Positions 23,125 through 35,687 of a DNA stretch of 64,000 nucleotides are shown here, in pieces. The stretch lies in NCBI GenBank assembly GCA_963576725.1, contig OY755240.1, positions 37,040,629 to 37,104,628 on the forward strand. The letters run 5' to 3'. The translations under genes and the position numbers were made by a program. Every line of letters starts with the position of its first letter. Position 1 is the first letter of the stretch. The notes under the pieces are model-generated. The model was not told the DNA's origin, searched no databases, and was given only the letters and a program-made list of their open reading frames with translations. The DNA is from Azorinus chamasolen (taxonomy: Eukaryota > Mollusca > Bivalvia > Cardiida > Solecurtidae).

Positions 23125-24020
23125 ACAAGGGTTCCAACTAGCAGAACGGACATCCGTGTACCACAAGTACAAATATGAATGTAACTCTTGCAATTTCAAT
23201 GATAATTTTGTAATTCTTTTGGCTATTGAAAGGCAATATATTTTACTATCAAATAAATATAATCTTGTCACGGTAACTTATGCGCAATTATCAATCCAAC
23301 AACGATTTTCTCAAAATTTCACATGTTTTCTGGGTCATTGACAAACTTTCGTTCACCCCGGTTTCACTATATCAGAGCCATAACCTGGCGATTTTCAGTT
23401 CAAAAGATGGTGTGGTTCATTAAAACAACCCAATTATATCACCAATCTCCATTTGTTTTGTCCTCTAAATAAGTAAGCAACTAGCAACAGCGGCCTTTCC
23501 GTCTGTCGTTATGTTTCTATTTCGGATGCTGCCATTTTGCAACAAATTTGAATGGAGCCATTTCATTGGATGAGCGAAGGAAAAGTTGGGAAATCCGTGA
23601 CGTCACATACAATGGCTCCTTCCTCGACGAATTGAAGCAAACTGACAAAACTCGCTAATTTTACATCATTCTTTTGATGCTGGGGACTAAAAATTGGAGG
23701 TGGGTGATAGAATTGATTCGTTTTATTGAACCACGCCATTTTTTAAACTGCAAATTGCCAGGTTATTGCTGTGATATAGTGAACCGGGGTGAACGAACCT
23801 TTGTCAATGACCCAAAAGACACATGAAATTTTGAGAAAATCATTGTTGGATTGATACTTGTTCATAAGTTACCGTTATAAGATTATATTCATTTGATAGA
23901 AAAATATATTGGCTTTCAATAGCCGAAAGACTTACGAAATTATCATTTAAATTGTAAGAGTTACAGTCATATTTGTACTCGTGGTACACGGATATTCGTT
24001 CTGCTAGTTGGAACCCTTGT
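23125..24020. mobile_element. 896-bp foldback element, ~340-bp arms
   Basis: ACAAGGGTTCCAACTAGCAG at 23125 pairs with its inverted copy ending at 24020. The arms also share GGTTTCACTATATCAG/CTGTGATATAGTGAACC. It abuts the previous element with two bases between them. No transposase is present. Confidence 0.75.
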
Positions 24021-24429
24021 TATTATATATAGTACATAAAGACCCCAATGAAGCGGTCCAGGCCCCTATGGTTTGTACGACACATTCATCTTTTAAATTG
24101 ACAGTTTATTAAAGGTTACCTTTGAAGGATTTCTAGACAACTTGGCACCAAACCAACTCGGCCCTAGGGCTGTCATTGATTGGCCTCGCTGTATCGATAC
24201 ATTGATGACTCAAATATCGACAATATATCAATATATCAGTTGAATTTACTATTTAAGGGAATTAACTCAAAACCACTACAAATTCTCAAGTAAAACGTCG
24301 ATAATTAACGTAGAGTCAGTATTCCAATGGATAAGTGCGCTAAAACAAATGAATAAATCACTCGGCACTCGCATATGTTTCGGCTATCTTCGGCTACCGT
24401 AAACCGGTTTAAATCGGTAGGTCTAAAAC

Positions 24430-26096
24430 ACGCAATGGAAGAAATGGAACACAAAACACACAATGGAAATTTTAAATTCATTTATAGGTCGATTTTAATA
24501 GGGTTTTTTTTTTTTCAAGCAATATAACAGGGTTACAGATAAGGTTTTGTGTTATTTGGGTATTTACTCCTTACTTTTTCAAGGAATTGGGTAATCAGAA
24601 TTTCAATTGAGTATCAAGAAAAGTGTTACTCCATCAATTTGAAATGAATTGCTTTTTTACCCCAACAGTTTTAGATTCAATATATTATATATGTTATAAG
24701 CCTACACTTACAACTGAGATTGGTGTATGTCACAGAAAGACCCTTTTCAATCTGTAATTCTAGCAGTCCATTAACTGATACTCAACATCCGAATGTTCGA
24801 TGTACCTTCATTTGCTAACATTTCAACACATCATATTTGTGCAGGAGTAATGTGTTATAAGCCAAGGATACTTTGAAACATATTTCTTGACAGTAATTTT
24901 GCCGACTTTAGGTGCACCTTCTCTACTAGTGGCTTACAGTTTTGTGACAAAAGATCGACAATTATACCACTGACAACCTCTTTTGAGGTTTTACACACCT
25001 TGTTCACATTTCACAAATTATTTCTGGTTCGCCAAGGGAAGACCTAATATAATTAAAGAATGTGTTGCAGTAAAACAAGCCCGGTGTCACAGTAAACAAT
25101 AGTTATTCATGCCTAAGAAATGCCCGACTATCGCATACTAATACACATCTGCTTGAATGCTTTTGCGTAAACAACTTTTATAATTGCTTTTCAGTACGCA
25201 TGAGTTTCAAAATAATTGCTTTTCAACTGAATTTAATTGCGTATTTACGCAGATACGCACCTTATCTGTAACCCTGATATAAGTACAATTAGCTAATTTC
25301 GATTGAATTTGACCAAATGTAACAAGAATTGTCAATAGATATAACCATAAAATCGCGTAATTACTGAAAATTTCCATTTTGCCAGTGGAGAAATGGAAAT
25401 TTATAGTAGAAATGGAAATGAAATATGCATTTATATGTTGATTTTGTTCATTTTTTCTGGCATTATGACTACTTTTACACGAATTGAATATTCTATCGAA
25501 TTAGACCAAGCTAAGCTTCTTTTGTCCAGTAATAATTGTGCAATCGTGTATTTACTTTAAAAAGTCCATTGCACCACTATAAAAATGGAAAGAAAACACG
25601 CAATGGAAGTGTTAAAGTCATTTCTGGGTTGATTTTAACAGTTTTAAGCAATATAGGTACAATAAGGTAATTTCAATTGAATTAGACCAACTAAAACAAG
25701 AATTAGCAATAGATAACTATAAAATCGTGTAAAAATGTCCATTTCTCCAGTGGAGAAATGGAGATTCATAGTAGAAATGGAAATGAAATAGACATTTATA
25801 TGTTGTTTTTTGTTCATTTTTTTTTCAGGCATTATGACTACATGTACTTTACACGAATTCTATCGAATTAGACCATGCTGGGTTTCATTTGTCCATTATT
25901 AATTGTGCAATCGTGTAATTATTTAATAAAACCCATTCTGCCACAAGAGAAATGGAAGGAAAACACACAAAGGAACATTTTAAAGTCATTTCTGGGTATA
26001 TTTTAACCAGTTTATCTTATAAACAATATGGTTACTTTAAGGTAAGTTGAATTCCACCTAATAAAACAGGATTTGTCAATAGATAACCATAAAATT
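24430..26096 (+). repeat. Degenerate ~365-bp tandem repeat, three copies
   Basis: Each copy reads AATGGAA, then TTTAAAGTCATTTCTGGG, AAGCAATAT, TTTCAATTGAATTAGACCAA, GTGGAGAAATGGA and TTATGACTAC. The first copy is interrupted by the 24528-25276 element. Copies 2 and 3 start near 25585 and 25950. A poly-G run (26099-26117) follows. Confidence 0.7.
24528..25276. mobile_element. 749-bp MITE with 18-bp inverted ends and 6-bp target duplication
   Basis: CAGGGTTACAGATAAGGT and its exact inverse ACCTTATCTGTAACCCTG bound it, and ATATAA lies directly outside on both sides (24522-24527 and 25277-25282). Sister copies of the surrounding tandem repeat lack it, which confirms the empty site. There is no coding region. 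Confidence 0.82.
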
Positions 26097-26739
26097 GGGG
26101 GGCGGGGGGGGGGGGGGCAATAAGTTCATTTTGAATAGAAGCTATTGGCCCAGTTAATGTTATTGATTTAATATCATATTAAATAACACTCCAGGGCTGC
26201 ATCAACATTGTTTCATTTTAAGGTGCCATGATAGGCAGGAACCACGAAATAATCATTTTTTATTTATTTTTGCATTAATTAATAGCCACTAATCTCTGCT
26301 ATCTATTGCATTCACGAAATACCACTAAATGTATCACAAAAGCAGTGAAAACCCAGTTTACTTTATTACCATCAAGTTTTTCTCTGGCTTGACCAGTCAG
26401 CCATTTATGGGGGAGGGCTTATCGGGGGCACCAAGGGGGGCATGCACATAGATAATCGTGTGATAAAAGAATAAGCGACCGTAATCAAATTATATTCCTT
26501 TTATTTAATACTTTACTTCAATACTTGGTGTGAAAAAAAATAATTGGAGATAGTTTTTTTGCATGTCAACCGTCATCCTTAATGCATAGGTGAAATAAGT
26601 TACGGCCAACCTGAAAAAATAATAAAATTGATGATTATTAGATTGCCAAACTATACAGTCGTCATTACATATTTACTCCACGAATATTCATGTAATTAAA
26701 ACATAATATTAACACAAATTCAATTGTCATAGCCAAAAT

Positions 26740-27780
26740 TGTCAACTCATAGTACACTATTCCATAAGCAAACAGAACAAGCCAAGTTTGGTCGGAATCG
26801 TCTGATCTGGGTCTTCTATGTTTGTAAATGCGTTAAAGGGGATTCTATGGAGTAAGGCCTTAGGGGTTAACCACTGCTTGGAGATCAGTACTACAACCCA
26901 ATTTGCTTAATGTAATCTATCAAATCACAGTGATCTACTGTAATCATTATTACCTACACTCTTTCAAGAGTCGAGTTTTAATAATAACAACAATAATAAT
27001 GATGATAATAATAATACTAATGCTCGTTAAACAGCAGACAGCTTATACACATAAAATATCATTTAATAGCAAATTAAATTGCCATGATATAAACTGTCAA
27101 ATCATAGTACACTATTCCATCTGTTAACAGAACAAGCCAATCTGTAGTCGGAACCGTCTGATCTGGGTCCACTCTGTTTGCAAATGCGTTAAAGGGGATA
27201 TATATGGAGTAACAGGTTAACCACTGTCTGGAGATCAGTATTGTAACCAAACTGGTTTAATTTGTTAAATCACGATGATCTACTGTATTCGTTATTACCT
27301 ACACTAATTCAACAGTGGAGTTTTGATGATGATAATAACAAGAACAATAATAATTATGATAATCATAATATTAATGATAATTAAAAGAACAGACAGCTTA
27401 TAAACATGAAGAAGCTGACAAATTAAAATACCATGGCAGAAATTGTCAAATCATATTACATTATACTATATGCAAACAGAACAAGCCAAGCCGTTATCGG
27501 AACCATCTGATCTGGGTCTTATTTGTTTGCAAATGCGTTAGAGGGGATATTTATGCAGTAACGGGTAACCACTGCATAGAGATCAGTATTGCAAACATAT
27601 TTGCTTAATCTGTTAAATCACAGTGATCTACTGCATTCGTTATTACCTAAACTCTTTCAAGAGTCGAGTTTTAATAATAATAACAACAACAATAATAATG
27701 AGGAAATAATAATAATAATAATTTCAATTCAATTTGAATTAATAATAATAACAATAAAAAAATATAATTAAAACAATAGA
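26740..27780 (+). repeat. Three ~340-bp tandem units with (AAT)n cores
   Basis: Units starting near 26740, 27080 and 27440 each contain CAAACAGAACAAGCCAA, CGTCTGATCTGGGTC, GCGTTAAAGGGGAT, GAGATCAGTA, GATCTACTG and an AAT/AAC microsatellite. The first half of each unit is a half-copy of the dispersed CAGATCAGACGG hairpin. Confidence 0.75.
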
Positions 27781-27949
27781 CAGCCATAAACTTAAAGTAA
27801 CTTACCCGGCGTCAGACACAGCATTCCGCAAGTCGTTGTCTCATTCAGCCATATTCCCCCCTCGGTAGCCTCAACTATGTAGGTCACGTGACTAGATAAG
27901 CCCAGTAAGACATGTGATTTATGGGTAAAATGCAATAAAATCAGCTTTT

Positions 27950-29392
27950 TAGCTCACCAGAGCACAAAGTGCTCAGGGTGAGCTTTTGTGATCGCCTGAT
28001 GTCCGTCGTCGTGCGTCGTTTGTCGTCAACAATTTGAACCTTTAAAGTTCTTCTCCTCTGAATCTACAGGAGTCTCAGCTTTCATCTTTGGCACATAGCA
28101 TCATCTGTAGGTCCTCTACAAAAGTTATATAAATGATACCCCTGGGGTCAAAATTGGCCCTGCCCCAAGGGTTTTCAGTTTTCAATAGAAACATATAGTG
28201 AAAACTTTGAACAACTAGAAGGTCCCCAGCTTTCATATTTGGCACATAGCTTCAACTTCAGGACTGCTACAAAAGTTATATAAATTATGCCCCTAGGGTC
28301 AAAATTGGTCCCACCCCAGGGATTGCCAGTGTTTTGTAGCTGACTGCTTAAACAGCCCATGGGATCACTAGTTATGCATAGGTAAAACTTTAAAAACATT
28401 CTTGTCAGAAACTACATGTCCCAGAGCTTAGATATTTGGTGTATAGATTTACTAAGCATAACTTTATGAGTTTTATAAGTATCATAGTTCTGGGGTTAAA
28501 ATTGGCCCTGCCCTGTGTGTATAGACTTCTTGACATCAGAAACTACAGTCTAAAGGTTTCTCCTTAATATCATCAGCCTGAGCTGAGACCAGTCAGTGTG
28601 AGTTCTTATATAATCACCCTTAGCCTGATCAGTAGAGTAGAAATTGTGTTTAGACAAAAAACACACACTCATTTAAGATTGAGAAAATTGTGGATAATTC
28701 TCAAAATGCAGAACACTCTTAAAGCTTTTTTTCATACCTATGCCCTGCATTAAGCTACCAGCTATAAATATAGAGCATATCTGTTGTGAATTTCAGCTTA
28801 ACTCTTTGCATGCTGGATAAATTTGTCATCTGCTAAATTGTTGTCTGCAGCATATTCATAAGTTATCCTAACTACACACTTTCTTTCTAAGTTTTTCAGA
28901 AGTTCAGTCTCATTGACAAACAGTTTGGATATCAGATCAGGCACCACATTATGTTGACCCTGATCTGGACCCAAACTGTTTGCATAGGTCATTAGTGGTG
29001 GGAGAATCCCACCACACACTTTCTTTCTAAGTTTTTCAGAAGTTCAGTCTCATTTACAACAGTTTGGATATCAGATCAGGCCCCACATTATGTGGGGCCT
29101 GATCTGGATCCAAACTGTTTGCATAGGTCATTAGTAGTGGGAGAATCCGCCTTTAGCATCCAAAGAATTAATACAAGTTCCAGTGGTCTATGCTCTATCC
29201 ATTCTTTCACAACATTCTTTCAGCATCATGTTCAGGTCCTCTACAAAAGTTATATAAATTGTGTCCCTGGGGTGAAAATTGGCACCGCCCCTGGGGTGTT
29301 AAGTTTTCAATAGAAACATATAGTGAAAACTTTGAAAATCTTCTCCTCTGATTGTCTGGTGAGCGATGTCAGGGCCATTCTGGCCCACTTGT
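27950..29392 (+). mobile_element. AGCTCACC-type tandem-core element, copy 1
   Basis: The head TAGCTCACCAGAGCAC forms a hairpin with GTGCTCAGGGTGAGCT, followed by the GTCCGTCGTC-like microsatellite. The ~110-165-bp core units each contain TCAGCTTTCAT.TTTGGCAC and GGTCAAAATTGGCCC. The tail is CTGGTGAGCGATGTCAGGGC with a GGGCCATTCTGGCCC hairpin and CACTTGT. Two TTTGGATATCAGATCAGGCC hairpins lie inside. There is no coding. Head and tail together resemble non-autonomous Helitron/Helentron-related or pearl-like elements of bivalves. Confidence 0.7.
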
Positions 29393-29664
29393 TTAAATGG
29401 TCCGGTGGAACAAAAGAGGAGGAGCTTAGTGGAAAATGTTACTTCCAATATAAGCTCTCCATTGGTCAAGCTATTGATAATTATCGGATTACCCAACTCG
29501 GTTGGGGTTCTCTTTTGTATATTTTTGATGTTTTCCACCGATGCAAATTTTAAGTTGTCGGCATTTTCAAACAGCTATAACTTCTGTAATATGTGTCCGA
29601 ATTATACGCGGGTTGCGGTATATCAAACAGCATTTTCTCTGCCAGTGATCCGTGTCACAGTTTT
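29393..29664. other. Unassigned spacer between two repeat elements
   Basis: No repeat family or coding pattern recognised. Confidence 0.3.
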
Positions 29665-29699
29665 TATACGCCCGTTTGAAAAAACGGGACGTATTATGG

Positions 29700-31080
29700 A
29701 ATGGCTCTGTCCGTCTGTAACATCTCTAACTCAATTTCTGCTTGGTGGATCCTTCTCAAATTTAACCACAATGTTTATCTAGACATGCTACAGTAGCCTG
29801 CCAAGTCCCGGTTCGTATATCCAAAGTCAAGGTCACACAATTGGTACTTAGAATTTGCGTTTAGCAAAAATGTTAACCTACCTGTCTGTCTGTAACATCT
29901 CTAACTCAAGTTCCACTTGGTGGATCCTTCCCATATTTGACCACAATGTTTATCTAGACATGCTACAGTAGCCTGCCAAGTCCCGGTTCGTATATCCAAG
30001 GTCAAGGTCACTTAATTGGACTTAGAATTTGCGTTTAGCAAAAATGTTAACCTACCTGTCTGTCTGTAACATCTCTAACTCAATTTCTGCTCGGTGGATC
30101 CTTCTCAAATTTAACCACAATGTTTATCTAGACATGCTACAGTAGCCTGCCAAGTCCTGGTTCGTATATCCAAAGTCAAGGTCACACAATTGGTACTTAG
30201 AATTTGCGTTTAGCAAAAATGTTAACCTACCTGTCTGTCTGTAACATCTCTAACTCAAGTTCCACTTGGTGGATCCTTCCCATATTTGACCACAATGTTT
30301 ATCTAGACATGCTACAGTAGCCTGCCAAGTCCCGGTTCGTATATCCAAGGTCAAGGTCACTTAATTGGACTTAGAATTTGCGTTTAGCAAAAATGTTAAC
30401 CTACCTGTCTGTCTGTAACATCTCTAACTCAAGTTCCACTTGGTGGATCCTTCCCAAATCTAATCACAATGTTTATCTAGACATGCTACAGTAGCCTGCC
30501 AAGTCCCGGTTCGTATATCCAAGGTCAAGGTCACACAATTGGACTTAGAATTTGCGTTTAGCAAAAATGTTTAACCTACCTGTCTGTCTGTAACATCTCC
30601 AACTCAAGTTCCGCTTGGTGGATCCTTTTTGAAATTTAACCACAATGTTTATCTAGACATGCTACAGTAGCCTGACAAGTCCCGGTTCGTATATCCAAGG
30701 TCAAGGTCACTTAATTGGGACTTAGAATTTGCGTTTAGCATTTGCATTAGGCAAAAATGTTAACCTCAATTTATGTCTGTAACAGATCTCTAACTCAAGT
30801 TCTGCTTGGTAGATCCTTCTCAAATTTAACTACAATGTTTATCTAGACATGCTACAGTAGCCTGCCAAGTCCCGGTTCATGCGCTAGCAAAAGTATTAAC
30901 CTACCTGTCTGTCTGTAACATCTCTAACTCAAGTTCCGCTTGGTGGATCCTTCCCAAATTTAACCACAATGTTTATCTAGACATGCTACAGTAGCCTGCC
31001 AAGTCCCGGTTCATATATCCAAGGTCAAGGTCACTTAATTGGACTTAGAATTTGCGTTTAGCATTTGCATTAAGCAAAAA
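29700..31080 (+). repeat. Tandem array of ~175-bp units (eight copies)
   Basis: Each unit contains CTGTCTGTAACATCTCTAAC, TTCCACTTGGTGGATCCTTC, CATGCTACAGTAGCCTGCCA and TTGCGTTTAGCAAAAATGTT. Alternate copies carry TTCTGC or TTCCAC variants, giving a faint two-unit period in the first four copies. Confidence 0.85.
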
Positions 31081-31085
31081 TGTTA

Positions 31086-31646
31086 ACCTCAATTTATGTG
31101 GAACACATTTTTGTAAGTCCACTTATTTACATAACACTTTGCGATAAAGCTTTGAAACTTGGAACACTTGTTCACCATCACAACCTTCACCTGTAGGCAT
31201 AAGTATATAACTCCGTCAAGCATTTTGACCGAATTATGTCCCTTTTTAACTTTTTGGTTAAGTTTTTTGTTAAAGTCCATTTATTTACATAACCCTTTCA
31301 GATAAAGCTTTTAAACTTGGAACACTTGTTCACCATCACAAGCTTCGCTTGTAGACAACAGTACATAACTCTGTCTAACATTTTGACAGAATTATGCCCC
31401 TTTTTAACTTAGAATGTTTGGTTACGGTTTTGGTTAAAGTCCACTTATTTACATAACCCTTTTGAGATAAAGCTTTTGAACTTGGAACACTTGTTTAACA
31501 TCACAAACTTCACCTGTAGGCAAGAGTACATAACTCTGCCCAACATTTTGACAGAATTATGCCCCCTTTTAACTTAGAAATTTTGGTTACGGTTTTGGTT
31601 AAAGTCCATAATATTATATTTACATCACCCTTGAGATAAAGCTTTT
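31086..31646 (+). repeat. Tandem array of ~165-170-bp units, cut by the LINE
   Basis: Units share GATAAAGCTTTTGAACTTGG, AACACTTGTTCACCATCAC and GACAGAATTATGCCCCTTTT. The array stops at AAAGCTTTT (31638-31646) and resumes at 34801 with GCTTTT and then a cognate of the next unit. Confidence 0.85.
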
Positions 31647-34600
31647 GCAAGAAATAAAGATGACGCAAAACATGCGCTTCAAATTATTGAACATTTTGGA
31701 TTGTTTTCAGGTTTAAAGCTCAATAGGCTAAAACCAGAATGCCTTTGGATAGGGAAATCAAAACATTCAACTGAAGATATAGATGACATAAAAAACTCAA
31801 AAGAAATTAAAGCACTTGGGATTACTTTTGGACACGATAAATACATGTGTGAAGCAAAAAATTGGGATAAAGCATTAAATGCCTGTAGGGATACAATTAA
31901 AAACTGGTCCAGGAGAAACATTTCAATTTATGGTAGAATTAAAGTAATAAAAACATTATTAATCTCAAAATTTGTTTACTTGTTTCAATCACTTACTGTG
32001 CCAAAAAAAACTATAAATGAAATCAACTCAATGCTATTTCATTTCTTATGGAATGGAAAACGCGAAAAAATTAAACGCAAAACTTTGATTGGTTCTGAAG
32101 AACAAGGGGGGCTCAATATGATAGATCTCGAGTCGTTCATAAAATCAATTAAGCTGAAATGGGTTAAGGCGCTTTTAAATGAAGACAAAGCCAATTGGAA
32201 AATAATACCGCGTTTTTTATTTAACCAATTCGGCGAAAAACTTTTAATTTTTAACATGAATCTAACAACAGTAAAATGTCTCCCATCCCCGAATATCAAA
32301 CTTTCCCCCTTTTATGCCGACATTCTTAATGCCTGGATTTCTTTTAAACAAGTGGGCGGGTCTGAACAGATGTTCCCTAAAGAATTCGCCGAGATAAGAC
32401 GGCAACTCATATGGGGAAATAGACATATACAAATTAACGGAAAATGTTTGGTCTTTAAACAGTGGATAGATTCTGGCATTTTATTTATTAACGACATTTT
32501 AGATTCAAAATCAGGGAAAATCGATGAACAAATAGTATTAGAAAAACTTCACAATAAAACAAACTGGATTAGCCAGATAACCATTATCAAAACAGCGATT
32601 CCTAAATTATGGATAAAAAATATTAAAACAAATGAATCTGTGCTCACTCATGTTAAAACGAAATTAGATATAGAATTCAATAAACTGTCTTTCTTAACCA
32701 TGACAAATAAATACATTTATAATATCATCACGAAACATATTTTTGTTAAACCATATAACCACAGAAAATGGGATCAAATGTTTAACTCAGAAATTAATTG
32801 GCATCGCTTTTATTTGAGTTTAAATGCTACATGCTTTGATAACCGGGTTAAACAATTTAAATATAAACTGGTTAACGACATACTAGCTACTAAAGAAAAC
32901 TTGTGTAAATGGAAAATTGAAGAAAATTCTAATTGTAACCTATGTAATACACAAGAGGACTATAAACATTTATTTATCGATTGTGCTTCATTAACATCCA
33001 TGTGGGATACACTTGAACACATTTTACATAGATGTGGATTTTCAAATAATATTAAACAGCTTCAGACAGTAATAATTGGGTATAAAACAGGTAATAGCTA
33101 TTATTAGCTCACCTGAGCAAAGCTCAGGGTGAGCTTTTGGGAGACTTGAATGTCCGTCGTCCGTCGTCCGTCGTGTGTCGTCAACAATTTGCTTGTGAAC
33201 ACTCTAGTGGTCACAATTGTAGTCTAATCTTCATGAAACTTGGTCAGAATGAATGTCTTGATAAAATCTCAGACGAGTTTGAAAGTGGGTCAAGTTGGGT
33301 TAAAAACTAGGTCACTAGGTCAAATAGTAGGAAAACCTTGTGAACCCTCTACAGGTCACATTTTTAGCCCAATTTTCATGAAACTTGGTCAGAATAATTG
33401 TCTTGATAACATCTCGGAGTAGTTTGAAAAATGGGTTATGTGGAGTAAAAAACTAGGTCACTAGGTCAAACAGTAGAAAAACCTTGTGAACACTCTAGTA
33501 GTCACAATTTTAGTTAAATCTTCATGAAACTTGGTCAGAATGAATGTCTTGATAAAATCTCGGACGAGTTCGGAAGTGGGTCAAGTGGAGTTAAAAACTA
33601 GGTCACTAGGTCAAACAGTAGAAAAACTTTGTGAACACTCTAGTGGTCACAATTTTAGTCCAATTTTCATGAAACTTGGTCAGAACGAATGTCTTGATAA
33701 AAACTCGGACTAGTTCGAAAGTGGGTCAAGTGGGGTTAAAAACTAGGTCACTAGGTCAAACAGTAGAAAAACCTTGTGAACACTCTAGTGGTCACAATTT
33801 TAGTCCAATCTTCATGAAACTTAGTCATAATGATTGTCTTGATAAAATCTCAAACGAGTTTGAAAGTGGGTTATGTGGGGTTAAAAACTAGGTCACTAGG
33901 TCAAATAGTATGAAAACCTTGTGAACACCCTAGAGGTCACATTTATAGCCAAATCTTCATGAAAATTGGTCAGAATGATTGTCCTAATAAAATCTTGGAC
34001 AAGTTTGAAAGTGGGTTATGTGAGGTCAAAAAGTAGGTCACTGGATCATATCTTAGAGAAATCTAGTTTACACTCCAGTGGCCACATTTTTAGCCCAGTC
34101 TTCCTCAAACTTGCTCAGAGTGTTTGTCTTGGTGATATCAAGGTTGAGTGTGATCAAGGGTTGGGTGGGAATAGAAAGTAGGTCACTAGGTCAAATCTTA
34201 GAAAAAATACTTTAGAGAGCACATTTTTAGCCCAATCTTCATTGGTCAGAATCATTGTCTTGATAAAATCAATATACTAAATCTTTGAAAATCTTGTTCT
34301 GCAGAACCACTGCTCATGATCCACTGCTCATGATCCACTATCAACATTGTTCATATATTGTCCCTAAGTTCAATATTGACCCTACCCATGGGCTACCCTG
34401 CAAAAATCTTAAATCTATGGTAATCAGGTGAGCGATTAAGGGCCATCTTGGCCCTCTTGTAATGATATTAACCTGATTATAAACCTTGCGACATTCTGCA
34501 TGTACAAAGGATATTATGCTAGCGACAAGAGATCAAAATTCTGCAATATTTATAATTTATTCCTATATGAATTTAACATTATGTATTCCTACCTACAGTA

Positions 34601-34797
34601 TAAGAAAAACATAACTCCATTAATACAGAATTTCAAGAAATATTTAGAAGTTTAGTAATAAGACTTTATACTATTAATAGCTTAAGCTATTATAGCCTGT
34701 ATATACTGTATACATGTACATTATATATATATATATGTATGAGAGTGTAGAAAAATGAAATAAGCGAAGTCGCAAGACTTCACCAAAAAAAAAAAAA
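31647..34797 (+). pseudogene. 5'-truncated L1/Tx1-type LINE, ORF2 C-terminal half, split by an insertion
   Basis: The open frame runs from 31647 without its own ATG. It starts just after the RT catalytic region (FGLFSGLKLN) and continues through thumb and C-terminal parts to a CxxC...HxxxxC knuckle (CNLC...HLFIDC). At 33104 it meets the head of an AGCTCACC element, whose TAG ends translation. It continues in the same phase at 34461 for 64 codons to a natural TAG (34653-34655). A 3' untranslated region and 16 adenines (34785-34800) follow. AAAGCTTTT flanks both sides (31638-31646 and 34798-34806). The intact parent would encode endonuclease plus reverse transcriptase. This copy was dead on arrival through 5' truncation. 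Confidence 0.88.
33105..34460 (+). mobile_element. AGCTCACC-type element inserted in the LINE frame
   Basis: Exactly 1356 bp. The head TAGCTCACCTGAGCAAAGCT folds with CAGGGTGAGCTTTT and is followed by GTCCGTCGTCC repeats. About eight ~145-bp units follow (CACTCTAGTGGTCACAATTT, CATGAAACTTGGTCAGAATG, AACTAGGTCACTAGGTCAAA). The tail is CAGGTGAGCGATTAAGGGCC with a GGGCCATCTTGGCCC hairpin and CTCTTGT. The host LINE codons continue cleanly on both sides, so the ends are defined to within one T and there is no obvious target duplication. Confidence 0.85.
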
Positions 34798-34806
34798 AAA
34801 GCTTTT
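34785..34806 (+). repeat. LINE poly(A) tail and right target duplication
   Basis: Sixteen adenines (34785-34800) are followed by GCTTTT. With three shared adenines this repeats AAAGCTTTT of 31638-31646, the expected product of target-primed reverse transcription. Confidence 0.85.
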
Positions 34807-35687
34807 AAAGTTGAAACATTTGTTCACCATCAGAAGCTTCATCTGTAGGCAAGAGTAAATACAATGTTACTCTGTCAAGCATTTAGACACAATTATGGCA
34901 CTTTTTAATCTAGAATTTTTGGTTAAGGTATTTTAGCTCACCAGAGCACTTTTGTGCTCTGGGTGAGCTTTTGTGATCGCCTGATGTCCGTCGTCTGTCG
35001 TGCGTCGTCGGGCATCAACAATTTCAACCTTTAAAAATCTTCTCCTCTGAATCTACAGGGTTCTCAGCTTTCATCTTTGGTACATAGCATCATCTGTAGG
35101 TCCTCTACAAAAGTTATATAAATTATGCCCCTGGAGTCAAAATTGGCCCTGCCCCAGGGTTTTTCAGTTTTCAATAGAAACATATAGGGAAAACTTTGAA
35201 ATTCTTCTCTTCTCAAACTAGAAGGTTCTCAGCTTTCATATTTGGCACATAGCTTCAACTTTAAGTCTTCTACAAAAGTTATATAAATTATGCCCCTAGG
35301 GTCAAAATTGGCCCCACCCCAGGGATTGCCAGTTTTTTGTAGCTGACTGCTTAAACAGCCCATGGGATCACTATACATGCATAGGAAAAACTTTGAAACT
35401 CTTCTTGTCAAAACTACATGTCCCAGAGCTTAGATATTTGTTGTATAGATTTACTTAGCATACCTTTATCAGTTTTGTTAATATCATAGTTCTGAGGTTA
35501 AAATTGGCCCTGTCCTGTATATATAGACTTCTTCACATCAGAAACTACAGGTTAAAGGTTTCCCCATATTTCAGAGATAAGCCAGTGCTCTGATAGGACT
35601 AGCCAGTGTGTCAGAGTGTATTGGTAATCACCCTTAGCCTGATCAGTAGAGTAGAAATTTTGTTTAGACAAATTACACACACTCATT

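Noticed and set aside
29800..29830. GGTTCGTATATCC as a tRNA-like B box
   Set aside because: The spacing does not fit GGTTCRANNCC, there is no A box upstream and no cloverleaf. It is part of the 175-bp unit.
29700..31080. Regular repeats that might be a CRISPR array
   Set aside because: The units are ~175-bp tandem copies without unique spacers, in a eukaryotic genome.
33240..34181. Four similar short plus-strand proteins (MVRMNVLIKS-like)
   Set aside because: They come from ~145-bp tandem units of a non-coding element. The period is not a multiple of three, so frames cannot be maintained.
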